Assembly: GCA_009916335.1 (NCBI GenBank)
Contig: SAAR01000118.1
Span: forward strand, 1-9,880
Origin: Erysipelotrichia bacterium
GTDB taxonomy: Bacteria > Bacillota_I > Bacilli_A > Erysipelotrichales > Erysipelotrichaceae
Direction: 5' to 3'
DNA length: 9,880 bases
Shown here: positions 1 through 6,991 of the stretch, piece by piece
Layout of the letters: each line of letters starts with the position of its first letter
Numbering within the stretch: position 1 is the first letter of the stretch
The notes under the pieces: generated by a model
Database searches by the model: none
What the model was told of the DNA's origin: nothing
The model's input: the letters and a program-made list of their open reading frames with translations, nothing else
Position numbers and translations under genes: made by a program

Positions 1-318
1 CTTATCTTTGACTTCTAATAGTGCTAAGTCTGCTTGATGAGAAATGTATTTGATATGAGCTGTGTATTTTTTTGAACCATTTTCTTTTGAGACTTGGATA
101 AGTTTTGAATCAGAAACCACATGGGCAGAGGTTAATATCAACTTTCCAGCAATAATGGCACCCGATCCACCAAACTCTTGTATTTTTCCATTTTGCCATG
201 GGTATTGGTAATTAGGGAGTGAAACAGAAGAAGTGATTTTAACGATGGATTTACTTGGAGATGGCGATGCCCATAAAAATGACAATGAAACAATAAATAC
301 ACTGAGTAGTTTTCGCAT
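1..318 (-). CDS. Secreted trypsin-like (HtrA/DegP-type) serine protease, 5' part only
   Basis: The first 106 codons are present; the rest lies left of the window. Residues 1-17 form a signal peptide: a basic Arg-Lys pair, a hydrophobic core (LLSVFIVSLSFLW) and an Ala-Ser cleavage region, so export to the periplasm is expected. The mature part has the trypsin-fold hallmarks: a GGSGAII strand at 50-56, the catalytic-His motif TSAHVV with His66, and DLALLEV at 97-103 with the catalytic Asp97. The Ser motif and any PDZ domains would be in the missing part. The spacing (short N-terminus, FGGSG, TSAHVV) resembles HtrA/DegP-like proteases that degrade or fold envelope proteins, but a simple secreted trypsin-like peptidase cannot be excluded. 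The ATG has AGGAA 7 bases upstream and a plausible sigma-70 promoter. It is transcribed away from the restriction cassette. Confidence 0.85.
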   Translation of the reverse strand, partial: MRKLLSVFIVSLSFLWASPSPSKSIVKITSSVSLPNYQYPWQNGKIQEFGGSGAIIAGKLILTSAHVVSDSKLIQVSKENGSKKYTAHIKYISHQADLALLEVKDK

Positions 319-348
319 GATATTTCCTAATATTTTGTAATAGGTAAG

Positions 349-378
349 ATTATCTTTAATCCTCTTTACAAATGTTAA
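349..378 (-). promoter_or_regulatory. Putative sigma-70 promoter of the serine protease gene
   Basis: Read on the minus strand, TTAACA (378-373) is followed after 18 bases by GATAAT (354-349). Transcription would begin near 342, giving an approximately 24-base leader that contains the AGGAA ribosome binding site. The match to TTGACA/TATAAT is good, but the surrounding DNA is very AT-rich, so chance matches are possible. Confidence 0.4.
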
Positions 379-408
379 AGTGTTGGATTTTAGTACTATT
401 GTGATATG

Positions 409-459
409 TAATCATCATAGATAAATCTAGACACTTCTTGAATAAAGTAATGATGATTA
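409..459. repeat. 10-bp inverted repeat in AT-rich spacer
   Basis: Arms 409-418 and 450-459 are perfectly complementary (TAATCATCAT / ATGATGATTA) and are separated by 31 bases. The arms sit about 30 bases upstream of the -35 box of the leftward protease gene, so they could bind a regulator or form a weak stem. No T-run follows, which argues against a terminator. Confidence 0.35.
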
Positions 460-931
460 GTGGTTTATTTTATCTCTTCTGTTAATTTTTAATACCTAAT
501 GATTTAGTTTTGCTTGCATGTTTATTTGATACAATACACTATTTACATGGTCTTCTATTTCACTTATAAGGTTTCTTAAGAATTTTTCCATTGTACGAAG
601 TTGAAAGTGATATAAATGTAAAAAGTTTTACTTCGCTATAAAATCTATTAATAAAAAATTTATTTTTTAAAGGATCAATCAATAATTTGTAAAAAATGTA
701 ATACTGAAAACAAACTTGATGCAAAGTTTTGTAAAAGCTCTTGTTTTTCTCGTAACCATATTTTTTGACGAATGAATTGAAAATTTCATTGAGAGCTAAT
801 TTAAATATTCTTTTTTGGCAAAAGTTTCGAAATTTTTTTAAAGCCAAAATAGATTTTTGTAAACAATAGATCTAATGTTAAGAAAAATAATATTTTACTA
901 AGTAAATGGCAAATAAAAAAGGAGAATAAAA

Positions 932-1099
932 GTGGCAACAAAAACAACACAGATTCAAATCAGAACCACAGAAGAGATTAAAGATATCCTGGCCAAAAAA
1001 GCGAGCAAGGCAGGGTTTAGCAACTTAACAGAATATATGCTTTTTGTGGGATTGAATGCAGAAATAAAAGTTTCCATTAAAAACAAGACCCCAAAATGA
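932..1099 (+). CDS. Small ribbon-helix-helix (CopG/MobC-like) DNA-binding protein
   Basis: A 55-residue protein starting at GTG, with GGAG seven bases upstream. The pattern is that of a ribbon-helix-helix fold: a short beta strand (TQIQIRTT, about residues 5-12), helix A (EEIKDILAKKASKAG, 14-28) and helix B starting at SNLTEYMLFVGLNAE (30-44). Such proteins bind DNA as dimers and act as autorepressors, antitoxins or relaxosome accessory factors; the Lys-Ala-Gly-(Phe)-Ser turn is also common in MobC-like proteins. Its TGA overlaps the ATG of the McrC-type gene (ATGA). That second gene has no ribosome binding site of its own, so the two are translationally coupled. Probable roles, by inference, are autoregulation of the cassette or a DNA-binding subunit. 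It is not a recognised standard part of McrBC systems. Confidence 0.75.
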   Translation: MATKTTQIQIRTTEEIKDILAKKASKAGFSNLTEYMLFVGLNAEIKVSIKNKTPK

Positions 1100-4000
1100 A
1101 TATCAAGCATGGCAGATACCTTATTATTGCCGAACACGAAGAAATCAGTGTTGTAAATTACGAACCTCATCATCACGAGAAGGTCATCACAAGACAAGAA
1201 AAAGATGAATTATCACAACTCTATTATGACCAAGGCTATTATGGGCAAAAAGCTGTTTTTACTCCTACTCGAACAGGAAATCTCAAAGCAAGCTCCGTTG
1301 TTGGTGCAATAAAGTTAACAACCGGAACAACCATTGAGGTGCTTCCAAAGTTTTCCAAAGAGTCCTTAAAAAGTGGATTGGCCATTGTTAATCATCGAGC
1401 TACTCTTTTGCAAATGATTTTGCTCGCAAGAGATGATAAACCAATTTTTTTAGAGTCTACGGCAATAAAAGAAAACTCAAGCGAAATTCCCTTGTTGGAA
1501 AACTTTGTTCTTATTTTTGCGAGACGATTATCCAAGGAGCTTTTAAAAGGCCTTCATACCGATTATCACACAACTCAAAAGACCAGTCCTTATATTAAAG
1601 GCAAACTCCTGCTTCAAAAGCAGATTCGAGGGGGAATTGGTAATGCTGGGATGCATCATGTGGAGTGTGACGAATATTCTGAATGCAATCCTCTCATGGT
1701 CTTTTTTAAAGCATCTGTGAGATTTTTACTTGGCCTAAGCGAATTTTCGTTCGCCACAAAAAGCGCACTGACCGAATCATTATTTTTACTAAACGATGTT
1801 GACGATGAAAGGCTTCAGCAAATTGCTTCTCGTCATTTCATTTTTAATCGCAACAACGAACGCTTTTCGGCTCTTTACTATCAGTGTCTCCATATTATCT
1901 CTCGCTATTATCCCTATACCGCCTCAAGCAAAGGGGCTGAATTTTATTCTATTTTGTACAACATGGATGAGTTATTTGAGCGATTCTTATCCTACCTTTT
2001 TGCAAGGGATGGAATTAGTTTTAAGGAGCAAAGAAAACTCTATGCGTATGAGTCTCCAACGGCAGATAGAAAGCTCTATGGTGTCCCTGATTTTGTTTTT
2101 ACGCAATCTGATAAATCAAAAGATATTGTATGTGTTGGCGATGCCAAATGGAAACTGTTAAACCCGTCTGATTCACAACTAGGGCTAGATATGCCAAATT
2201 TTTGGCAAATCATGGCCTATATGAGTTTAGCAGGCAACAGTGGGGCTTTGGTTCCAGGATGCTTTTTTGTGCCAACATTTGAAGACGAAAGCAAAGAGTA
2301 TGTGTTTGAACCAATCAATAGTGGACATCCTCCCATCTCAATGATTGCCCTTAGTTTTACTCAGCCGGTTGAACAGCTTCTTAGCACCACTTCATTTGTT
2401 TTTGAAGATGGCCGGCTACGTCTAAAAATAAAATTAACCGAATTGCAGTGGATAGATTTTATTGTTACGGAGCTAGATGCAGCAAAAAAAGGTTTTGTAA
2501 CGCAAGACATAGCGACTTCCATGAAAAGCTCAAAACCTCTTGGAGAGATGATTAGCTCGTTTAATGAAATCACCTCCTTGGGTATCAAAGATGTCAAGTT
2601 TGCATTTTCAAAGCTTGATGATTTTATGTCTTCAGATGATGGGCTCTCTTGGTTTTTGTTTCTTGGAGAGTGTAAGGAAAAGGCCAATAGCATGCTGGCG
2701 GTTTCTAAATCATTTCAAGCTGCTTTCGCAAATAGGCTCGTTACGCAGTTGCTGATATTTGCTAAAGAACAAGAAAAGACCGTTCTTACTCCTCCGCCTC
2801 ATGCAAATGGGCAAACACTGGGTGTTCAAACCATTACGCCTCAAGAAGCTTTGAGTGTTGATAATATAAAGATTCTAGGCATGCCGTTTTCCAGATTTTT
2901 AGTCAGTACCCACCATGGAAAAAACAAGTGGATTGAGGATGCTATGTCTAGAAATAATTATTCTCAAAATGAGTGGGAGTTGGCTTGCGAATATACCATT
3001 GATCAGTTTTCTCAATATCGATTTGTTAATGCCAAGGTTGACTATTTTTCTATTGTTTTAAGTTTTCTAAAAACAATAGACAATATTAAGCCACAAAAAC
3101 TTTTCCGAGCATATTCATATTTTACTCAGGATGAGCTTGTTTTTATTCTTGGCATGCTAAAAGCTATTCAAGTGGGCAACGTTGATATTTTATTTCAATA
3201 TATCATCAAGGAAGTAAAATACTTTAGGCTTTTACCTAAAGCAGTTTTATCCATCAAAGAGTATATTAAAAATGGTCTTCTGCCTACCACGGTGCTCAAA
3301 AATGCCAATTTTATTTTAGAAAATGCCCCTTTTCAGCAGAACGCCATGTCAGTAGGTGTAACGAGCAGTCGAATGCTTGATAGAGACTTAATGACTGAAC
3401 TCTTTAGGCTTAAAGACGAAGATATTCCAAAAAAATTGGTTGAACAGTTAAAGATACCAAGAAGTCCTGAATTTTTAACCCATTGCTTAGCAACCGCTCT
3501 TGGCAATCGCAATTTGTCTCTTTGTAAACATATTGGGGACGACACAATGGCAAAGGAGAGAGATTTTATTGCTCGGCTCATTAGGGAGCTAAACGTAGCA
3601 GAAGAGTACAGAAAGCCGATTAGTGACGAAATTGCGCAAGAAACACTTCTCTATAAACACATTGTTTTTCATCACACCAGGGCTCCATCACACGTCTGGT
3701 CATTGATTGCAGAGTATTCACCCGTATTTGAATTGATATCAGAAGCAATGTCTTATGTGGATGATTCAAAAAGTGCTTATTTGTCAAAATATCTTATTGG
3801 CGGGTTTTTAAGAAACCCTCTTTTCCCTCGAACCAAAGATGATGATATTGAGCTCTATGCAAAATTACAAAATCTTCTTTTTGTGCTCACTAAAAAAATT
3901 CTAGCCTTTGATAATACTGAGCTTCGCGATCAGCTTATCTCTCAGATATCAAAAAATTGGCACAAAGGAGAGTCTGTTACAGAGCTTATCATCAAACACT

Positions 4001-4230
4001 ACTCCGAAGATAAGCAGATGATGCAAAATTTGGCAAATGATTACGGTGTGCTCAATGGCCGCTTTGGGGACAAAATCAAAGAGATAGCCGAAAGGCTTAC
4101 TCTGCGCCTTGGCCCGCAAAAATCATTTGTTAAATATGGACAGAGCGAAGATGAAACCTCTTCGAACTCTTCACTTCGAGGAAGTTTGGCGGACGGCCTA
4201 GAACAATTCAAATCAAAAACTAATTCATAA
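1096..4230 (+). CDS. mcrC: McrC-type PD-(D/E)XK endonuclease subunit with a very long C-terminal extension
   Basis: A 1044-residue protein. Residues 1-430 fit McrC, the nuclease partner of McrB in 5-methylcytosine-dependent (type IV) restriction. Visible landmarks are GAIKLTTGTTIEVLPKF (70-86), the conserved SPYIKGKLLLQKQI segment (164-177), the helix DELFERFL (291-298), and the nuclease core with PD at 331-332, DAK at 349-351 and a QxxxY motif (Q371, Y375). Active-site residues are therefore intact. E. coli McrC is about 350 residues; here some 600 residues follow. They are mostly alternating amphipathic helices, perhaps a HEAT-like solenoid around 650-1000, and end in a polar Ser/Glu-rich tail. 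I recognise no known domain in that part. McrB begins nine bases downstream, so the two proteins very likely form one complex. Translation depends on coupling to the preceding gene. The extension may supply target recognition, which the partner McrB lacks; this is inference. Confidence 0.85.
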   Translation: MNIKHGRYLIIAEHEEISVVNYEPHHHEKVITRQEKDELSQLYYDQGYYGQKAVFTPTRTGNLKASSVVGAIKLTTGTTIEVLPKFSKESLKSGLAIVNHRATLLQMILLARDDKPIFLESTAIKENSSEIPLLENFVLIFARRLSKELLKGLHTDYHTTQKTSPYIKGKLLLQKQIRGGIGNAGMHHVECDEYSECNPLMVFFKASVRFLLGLSEFSFATKSALTESLFLLNDVDDERLQQIASRHFIFNRNNERFSALYYQCLHIISRYYPYTASSKGAEFYSILYNMDELFERFLSYLFARDGISFKEQRKLYAYESPTADRKLYGVPDFVFTQSDKSKDIVCVGDAKWKLLNPSDSQLGLDMPNFWQIMAYMSLAGNSGALVPGCFFVPTFEDESKEYVFEPINSGHPPISMIALSFTQPVEQLLSTTSFVFEDGRLRLKIKLTELQWIDFIVTELDAAKKGFVTQDIATSMKSSKPLGEMISSFNEITSLGIKDVKFAFSKLDDFMSSDDGLSWFLFLGECKEKANSMLAVSKSFQAAFANRLVTQLLIFAKEQEKTVLTPPPHANGQTLGVQTITPQEALSVDNIKILGMPFSRFLVSTHHGKNKWIEDAMSRNNYSQNEWELACEYTIDQFSQYRFVNAKVDYFSIVLSFLKTIDNIKPQKLFRAYSYFTQDELVFILGMLKAIQVGNVDILFQYIIKEVKYFRLLPKAVLSIKEYIKNGLLPTTVLKNANFILENAPFQQNAMSVGVTSSRMLDRDLMTELFRLKDEDIPKKLVEQLKIPRSPEFLTHCLATALGNRNLSLCKHIGDDTMAKERDFIARLIRELNVAEEYRKPISDEIAQETLLYKHIVFHHTRAPSHVWSLIAEYSPVFELISEAMSYVDDSKSAYLSKYLIGGFLRNPLFPRTKDDDIELYAKLQNLLFVLTKKILAFDNTELRDQLISQISKNWHKGESVTELIIKHYSEDKQMMQNLANDYGVLNGRFGDKIKEIAERLTLRLGPQKSFVKYGQSEDETSSNSSLRGSLADGLEQFKSKTNS

Positions 4231-4239
4231 GGAAAGCAG

Positions 4240-5376
4240 ATGCAATTAAATCAAATTCTTTTTGGTCCAGCAGGAACAGGAAAGACCATTCAAGCCATTA
4301 AATTGGCACAAGATATTGTTAGAGGAAGTCACGAATCTTTAACGGATGCTGATTTTAAAACACTCTCTAATGTGCCTGATCTTGGTATTGATACAAGTGC
4401 GAAGGATCTTATCGTTGATATCAATAGCTACGAAACATCCATTGATAAAATACTTAGTAGAAAAGACTACGAAGGCTATCTAAAACACATCGACAACAAA
4501 GAAGAGGCCATTAGAAACTACAGAGCTTTCCCTCTCATTGAAACCGTTACGTTTCATCCAGAGTATAGCTATCAAGATTTTATTGAAGGTATTGCAGCAG
4601 AAACGAAAGGTTCACAGGTTCACTATTCAATTCGTAGTGGAATTTTTAAAATGCTTTGCGCAAGAGCCAAAAGAAACCCAGAATATAATTACGTCCTCAT
4701 TATTGATGAAATCAACAGGGGAAACATTTCTAAAATTTTTGGTGAAGCGTTTACGCTGATTGAAGAAGATAAACGACTTGGCGCTAAAAATGAGATGTCC
4801 GTCAATCTTATTTATTCAAAAGACGAAAAAGGTAATCCAAAAAAACTATCGGTACCAAATAATCTTTATATTGTCGCAACCATGAATACCGTAGATAAAT
4901 CCATTGCAATGATTGATATTGCACTTAGAAGACGTTTTAGTTTTACGGAACTGCTTCCACGATATGATCTTTTTAACGAGGTTACGGCTGAAGGCGGAAT
5001 CAATATAGGAAAGATGCTCAATGTGCTTAATGATAGAATTACTCTATTAAAAAACGAACACTATCAAATAGGCCATTCTTACTTTTTACCGAAAAACTAT
5101 CCATCAAAAAAAGAACTCTCTTTTGAAGAGGTGCAACAGATATTTACATACAACATCCTCCCATTACTGCAAGAGTATTTTTATGACGACTGGGAATCAA
5201 TTTGTGCTGTATTGAACCATTCTGATGCCATTGAAGAGCCAATTCTTCAAAAGTTGGAAAGAAGCAATGTGTTTTCAGGTGCATCCTCTTATGACAGAAT
5301 GGTAAAAAATCGCACAAATAGTTACAAGGTAAATAAATCTTTTGGAATCTCTGCAATTAAGTCAATTTATCAATAA
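4240..5376 (+). CDS. mcrB: McrB-type AAA+ GTPase lacking the N-terminal DNA-binding domain
   Basis: A 378-residue motor subunit of a type IV restriction system. The Walker A motif GPAGTGKT is at residues 9-16, directly at the N-terminus. The Walker B region LIIDEINRGNISKIFGE (153-169) has Asp156-Glu157. The McrB signature reads MNTVDKS (215-221), against MNTADRS in E. coli, so Lys220 replaces the usual Arg. Arginine-finger candidates are at 230-232 (RRR), and the C-terminal family blocks IGHSYF (277-282) and LPLLQEYFYDDW (307-318) are present. McrB normally forms GTP-driven hexameric rings that translocate DNA and activate the McrC nuclease. E. coli McrB (about 460 residues) carries a 160-residue modified-DNA-binding domain ahead of the motor. 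It is absent here, as in the short McrB isoform. AAGGAAAG precedes the ATG. The protein ends naturally at TAA after the expected C-terminal blocks, so it is not truncated on that side. Confidence 0.92.
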   Translation: MQLNQILFGPAGTGKTIQAIKLAQDIVRGSHESLTDADFKTLSNVPDLGIDTSAKDLIVDINSYETSIDKILSRKDYEGYLKHIDNKEEAIRNYRAFPLIETVTFHPEYSYQDFIEGIAAETKGSQVHYSIRSGIFKMLCARAKRNPEYNYVLIIDEINRGNISKIFGEAFTLIEEDKRLGAKNEMSVNLIYSKDEKGNPKKLSVPNNLYIVATMNTVDKSIAMIDIALRRRFSFTELLPRYDLFNEVTAEGGINIGKMLNVLNDRITLLKNEHYQIGHSYFLPKNYPSKKELSFEEVQQIFTYNILPLLQEYFYDDWESICAVLNHSDAIEEPILQKLERSNVFSGASSYDRMVKNRTNSYKVNKSFGISAIKSIYQ

Positions 5377-5608
5377 AATAAAGATAGTAGTGTATTAAAA
5401 ATATCAGTATGGTACTAGATACTTTTAGGAAAGAGTTCAGTACAATTTTTTTAGTAGCTTAATTATATTTCAAGAAAATTTATGAAAGGATTGTTAGAGT
5501 TGTATTCAGTTATTTCTAGCAGTTTTTATTATAATAATTAGAAATTAGTCTATTCTATTTCAATGACAGTTGAGCGATATGATGAATTTGATGCTTGATA
5601 TACAAAGT

Positions 5609-5642
5609 AAACCACTTAGTATCTTTTAACACCAAGTGGTTT
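5609..5642 (+). terminator. Putative terminator stem-loop downstream of mcrB
   Basis: AAACCACTT (5609-5617) pairs with AAGTGGTTT (5634-5642). Two more pairs (GT/AC) lie inside, past one mismatch, leaving a 10-base loop. The 3' arm runs into TTTT. It lies 232 bases after the mcrB stop, so it may end read-through from the cassette or insulate the next gene. Confidence 0.4.
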
Positions 5643-5744
5643 TATGTTAAGACTGAATCAAAAAAAAGGTAATGAAAGCATAGAGTATTAGGGTAAATGA
5701 TCGCTAAACATCTAAAAAACATCCCCAAAATATCATATCCTCTG

Positions 5745-5753
5745 TGCTACAAT
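5745..5753 (+). promoter_or_regulatory. Extended -10 promoter of the 75-codon gene
   Basis: TGCTACAAT contains the extended TG dinucleotide one base before a good -10 box (TACAAT). No -35 match is seen 17 bases upstream, which extended -10 promoters tolerate. The start site would be near 5760, giving an approximately 32-base leader carrying the strong GAGGAGGG ribosome binding site. Confidence 0.45.
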
Positions 5754-5791
5754 TCTTTTTCAAAAAATGATGATATCTAAGAGGAGGGCGT

Positions 5792-6019
5792 ATGAGTATC
5801 AAACAGATTTGTATGGATGCCTTTGAAAATGATCATGAAGTTATTCGTATAGGCAATCTAGCCATAACAAACCATCCCGATGTCATTACCCTTGAAGGTA
5901 TCCTTCATCTGACGAAAGATCAAAAAGGCTTAGAATGCGCCTTCGCCCTCAAACGCCAAATCGATACCATCGTAGATAAACTCAAACGAGAAGATTTACC
6001 CCCTATTTTAAATGCATAA
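5792..6019 (+). CDS. Small conserved-looking hypothetical protein
   Basis: A 75-residue soluble acidic protein that I do not recognise. An excellent ribosome binding site (GAGGAGGG, 5 bases before ATG), an extended -10 promoter and a short terminator immediately after the stop make it a convincing single-gene unit. Residues 1-50 look like short strands and loops (VIRIGNLAI, VITLEGILHL), and residues 50-70 look like an amphipathic helix (AFALKRQIDTIVDKLKRE). There is no signal peptide or membrane segment. It converges with the leftward operon, with 35 bases between the two stop codons, so it is probably independent of that operon. Confidence 0.65.
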   Translation: MSIKQICMDAFENDHEVIRIGNLAITNHPDVITLEGILHLTKDQKGLECAFALKRQIDTIVDKLKREDLPPILNA

Positions 6020-6037
6020 GTCTTTACGAGACTTTTT
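6018..6037 (+). terminator. Short intrinsic terminator of the 75-codon gene
   Basis: AAGTCT (6018-6023) pairs with AGACTT (6029-6034) around the loop TTACG, followed by TTT. The stem starts inside the stop codon. It is short (6 bp) but correctly placed between two convergent transcription units. Confidence 0.45.
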
Positions 6038-6054
6038 GCCAAACGACAAGGAGT

Positions 6055-6147
6055 CTATTTTTCTTCCGAATGATTCAAAATCCAAATCAGAACAAGCCCA
6101 CATAATGGGATTCCAAAGAAAAACACCATAGCAAAAAATTCCATCAT
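6055..6147 (-). CDS. Thirty-residue single-helix membrane protein
   Basis: This very short gene encodes 30 residues: an initial Met-Met-Glu, one continuous hydrophobic helix (about residues 4-25, including FFAMVFFFGIPLCGLVLIWI) and a polar tail ending in Ser-Glu-Glu-Lys. It is the last gene of the leftward operon. Its ATG overlaps the TGA of the preceding gene (ATGA), and AGGAG lies a few bases upstream, which is the organisation seen for its real neighbours. The function is unknown. Tiny one-helix proteins often modulate larger membrane complexes, and the neighbouring membrane proteins are the natural candidates; this is inference. Confidence 0.6.
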   Translation of the reverse strand: MMEFFAMVFFFGIPLCGLVLIWILNHSEEK

Positions 6148-6449
6148 TGTTTCTCTTTCTCCTCTTCTAAAAAACTGTTTTTATTCTTGTTGTGCAACAA
6201 GTGCGTAAACATCTCTTTGGCAGTATTTAACACTGTTTCATCTAAGCTATCACTGGGATGGTATTTCTTTGTTGCATAGGTAAATTCTGGATGCATCTGT
6301 TGATAAAGGCTTCGTGCGATTTCTTTTCCAAGCAAGGTGGCAAGTGCTTTTTTGTAGCGTTTGTTGAGGGGTCGAATCAGCATGAACCACAAGAGGATAT
6401 AGGCACTACCTGCTGGAATAATGAACTGGCATATACTATCCCAGTTCAT
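6144..6449 (-). CDS. Membrane-anchored hypothetical protein
   Basis: A 101-residue protein with one N-terminal membrane helix (about residues 8-25, IIPAGSAYILLWFMLI) followed by a basic turn (RPLNKRYKK), so the remainder should be cytoplasmic. The rest is helical and ends in a strongly charged Glu/Lys tail. I see no known domain. The frame stays open further upstream, but the start chosen (ATG at 6449) has AGGAG seven bases ahead and begins 14 bases inside the end of the preceding gene, like the other overlaps here. The start codon lies inside a perfect 9-bp hairpin whose loop contains the stop codon of the gene before it, which suggests translation coupled to that gene. Confidence 0.7.
   Translation of the reverse strand: MNWDSICQFIIPAGSAYILLWFMLIRPLNKRYKKALATLLGKEIARSLYQQMHPEFTYATKKYHPSDSLDETVLNTAKEMFTHLLHNKNKNSFLEEEKEKQ
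6421..6449 (-). promoter_or_regulatory. Hairpin enclosing a start codon and the upstream stop codon
   Basis: ATGAACTGG (6449-6441 on the minus strand) is perfectly complementary to CCAGTTCAT (6429-6421), with an 11-base loop. The 5' arm is the first nine bases of the 101-residue protein's gene. The loop contains the TAG (6438-6436) ending the preceding gene. A ribosome finishing the preceding gene would melt the stem and free the start. Confidence 0.4.
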
Positions 6450-6870
6450 GGAGGTTCTCCTGATACTCTTTATCTTGGGAAAGCTTCCTTGCTTGTTCTT
6501 CCCAGAGGTTTTTCTCTTTGATTTTTTCTTCGGCATTGTATTCGTGGAGTGCTTTAAAGGCGAGCAGAGCTCTGTATTCACCATAAGAGAGTAAAACACC
6601 TTGTGGGGCTTCTTTGGTGTTGGTGATAATCACTTTGGTTAGTTTTTCAGAGGCAATGCGTTCTAGTATGGTTTCTAGATGCCTTTGCACTTGTCTGTGT
6701 GTCAGCGTAATTCCAACCGCAGTGCCTAAGGTCTCTTTTTCTTCTTGGTGGCGTTTGGCTCTTAGGATAGACTCTTTTTGCTCTGTTTTGATAGTACCCC
6801 ATAAGAGAAAGAGTACAATCATCAGCATAATAAGAGAAGCAGGATTGTCGGGGATTAAAAAATCAAACAT
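6436..6870 (-). CDS. Membrane-anchored protein with Phd/YefM antitoxin-like domain (copy 2)
   Basis: A 144-residue protein. One membrane helix (about residues 11-25, SLIMLMIVLFLLWG) is followed by a charged linker, then by a domain at about 52-108 that looks like Phd/YefM antitoxins: a helix (HRQVQRHLETILERI) and the strand-turn-strand pattern VIITNTKEAPQGVLLSYGEY (80-99). The last 35 residues are a highly charged helix. Phd/YefM proteins normally are soluble antitoxins that bind operator DNA and neutralise RelE- or Doc-type toxins; a membrane tether is unusual. No toxin gene lies next to it. A second protein with the same layout is encoded four genes upstream in this operon. The start at 6870 is chosen over an in-frame upstream ATG because AAGGAG sits eight bases ahead and the gene overlaps the previous one by 8 bases. 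Confidence 0.7.
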   Translation of the reverse strand: MFDFLIPDNPASLIMLMIVLFLLWGTIKTEQKESILRAKRHQEEKETLGTAVGITLTHRQVQRHLETILERIASEKLTKVIITNTKEAPQGVLLSYGEYRALLAFKALHEYNAEEKIKEKNLWEEQARKLSQDKEYQENLHELG

Positions 6871-6991
6871 CGGTTTCTCCTTTTTTGGACTGGGATTCTT
6901 TTTTATCAAGATAGTAAATGGCTAGTTTGAGGTGTGCAATCGTAAGCAGCATTAGGATACCTATGAGTACAAGGGTTTCAATGGTGATCAT
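6863..6991 (-). CDS. Forty-two-residue single-helix membrane protein
   Basis: Residues 2-20 form one hydrophobic helix (ITIETLVLIGILMLLTIAH), followed by a charged tail rich in Lys and Glu. AGGAG lies 6 bases before the ATG. The ATG overlaps the TGA of the preceding ribbon-helix-helix gene (ATGA), and its own TGA lies 8 bases inside the next gene. These overlaps and the ribosome binding site make the tiny gene credible. I recognise no family. It is probably an accessory peptide of the membrane proteins around it. Confidence 0.65.
   Translation of the reverse strand: MITIETLVLIGILMLLTIAHLKLAIYYLDKKESQSKKGETDV

Larger units (their letters stand above)
319..931. other. AT-rich spacer without a convincing gene
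   Basis: This stretch separates the leftward protease gene from the rightward restriction cassette. It holds the protease promoter at its left end and a 10-base inverted repeat (409-418 with 450-459, arms TAATCATCAT and ATGATGATTA, 31-base gap) that could be an operator. A 95-codon minus-strand frame (560-847) starts with TTG, has no ribosome binding site and is almost entirely Phe/Lys/Tyr/Ile/Asn, as expected from AT-rich noise or a decayed gene. The promoter of the restriction cassette must lie in the last 100 bases. AATAAT at 886-891 is a possible -10 box, but no good -35 is visible. Confidence 0.5.
5377..5791. other. AT-rich spacer after the restriction cassette
   Basis: No coding frame is supported here. 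Contents are a weak stem (AGTAT/ATACT, 5406-5423, followed by TTTT) just after mcrB, a stronger stem-loop at 5609-5642, and the promoter and ribosome binding site of the following small gene. Base composition is like the AT-rich spacer on the other side of the cassette, which fits an acquired block flanked by non-coding DNA. I found no convincing direct repeats or attachment sites. Confidence 0.5.

Noticed and set aside
560..847. A 95-codon minus-strand open frame
   Set aside because: It starts with TTG without a ribosome binding site and is dominated by Phe, Lys, Tyr, Ile and Asn, as AT-rich non-coding DNA would be. It could be a decayed gene, but no family motif is visible.
5406..5426. A weak stem right after mcrB as its terminator
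   Set aside because: Only five mainly A-T pairs with an 8-base loop; the 5609-5642 stem is a better candidate, though farther away.
553..5562. A shared 10-mer (TTCTATTTCA at 553-562 and 5553-5562) on both sides of the restriction cassette, as a possible insertion repeat
   Set aside because: Ten bases in very AT-rich DNA are expected by chance, and no longer match or integrase was seen.
6450..6599. An upstream extension of the 101-residue membrane protein
   Set aside because: The extra 50 residues are an antisense-like reading of the overlapping Phd-like gene's frame region, with no ribosome binding site; the ATG at 6449 has AGGAG and precedes the membrane helix directly.
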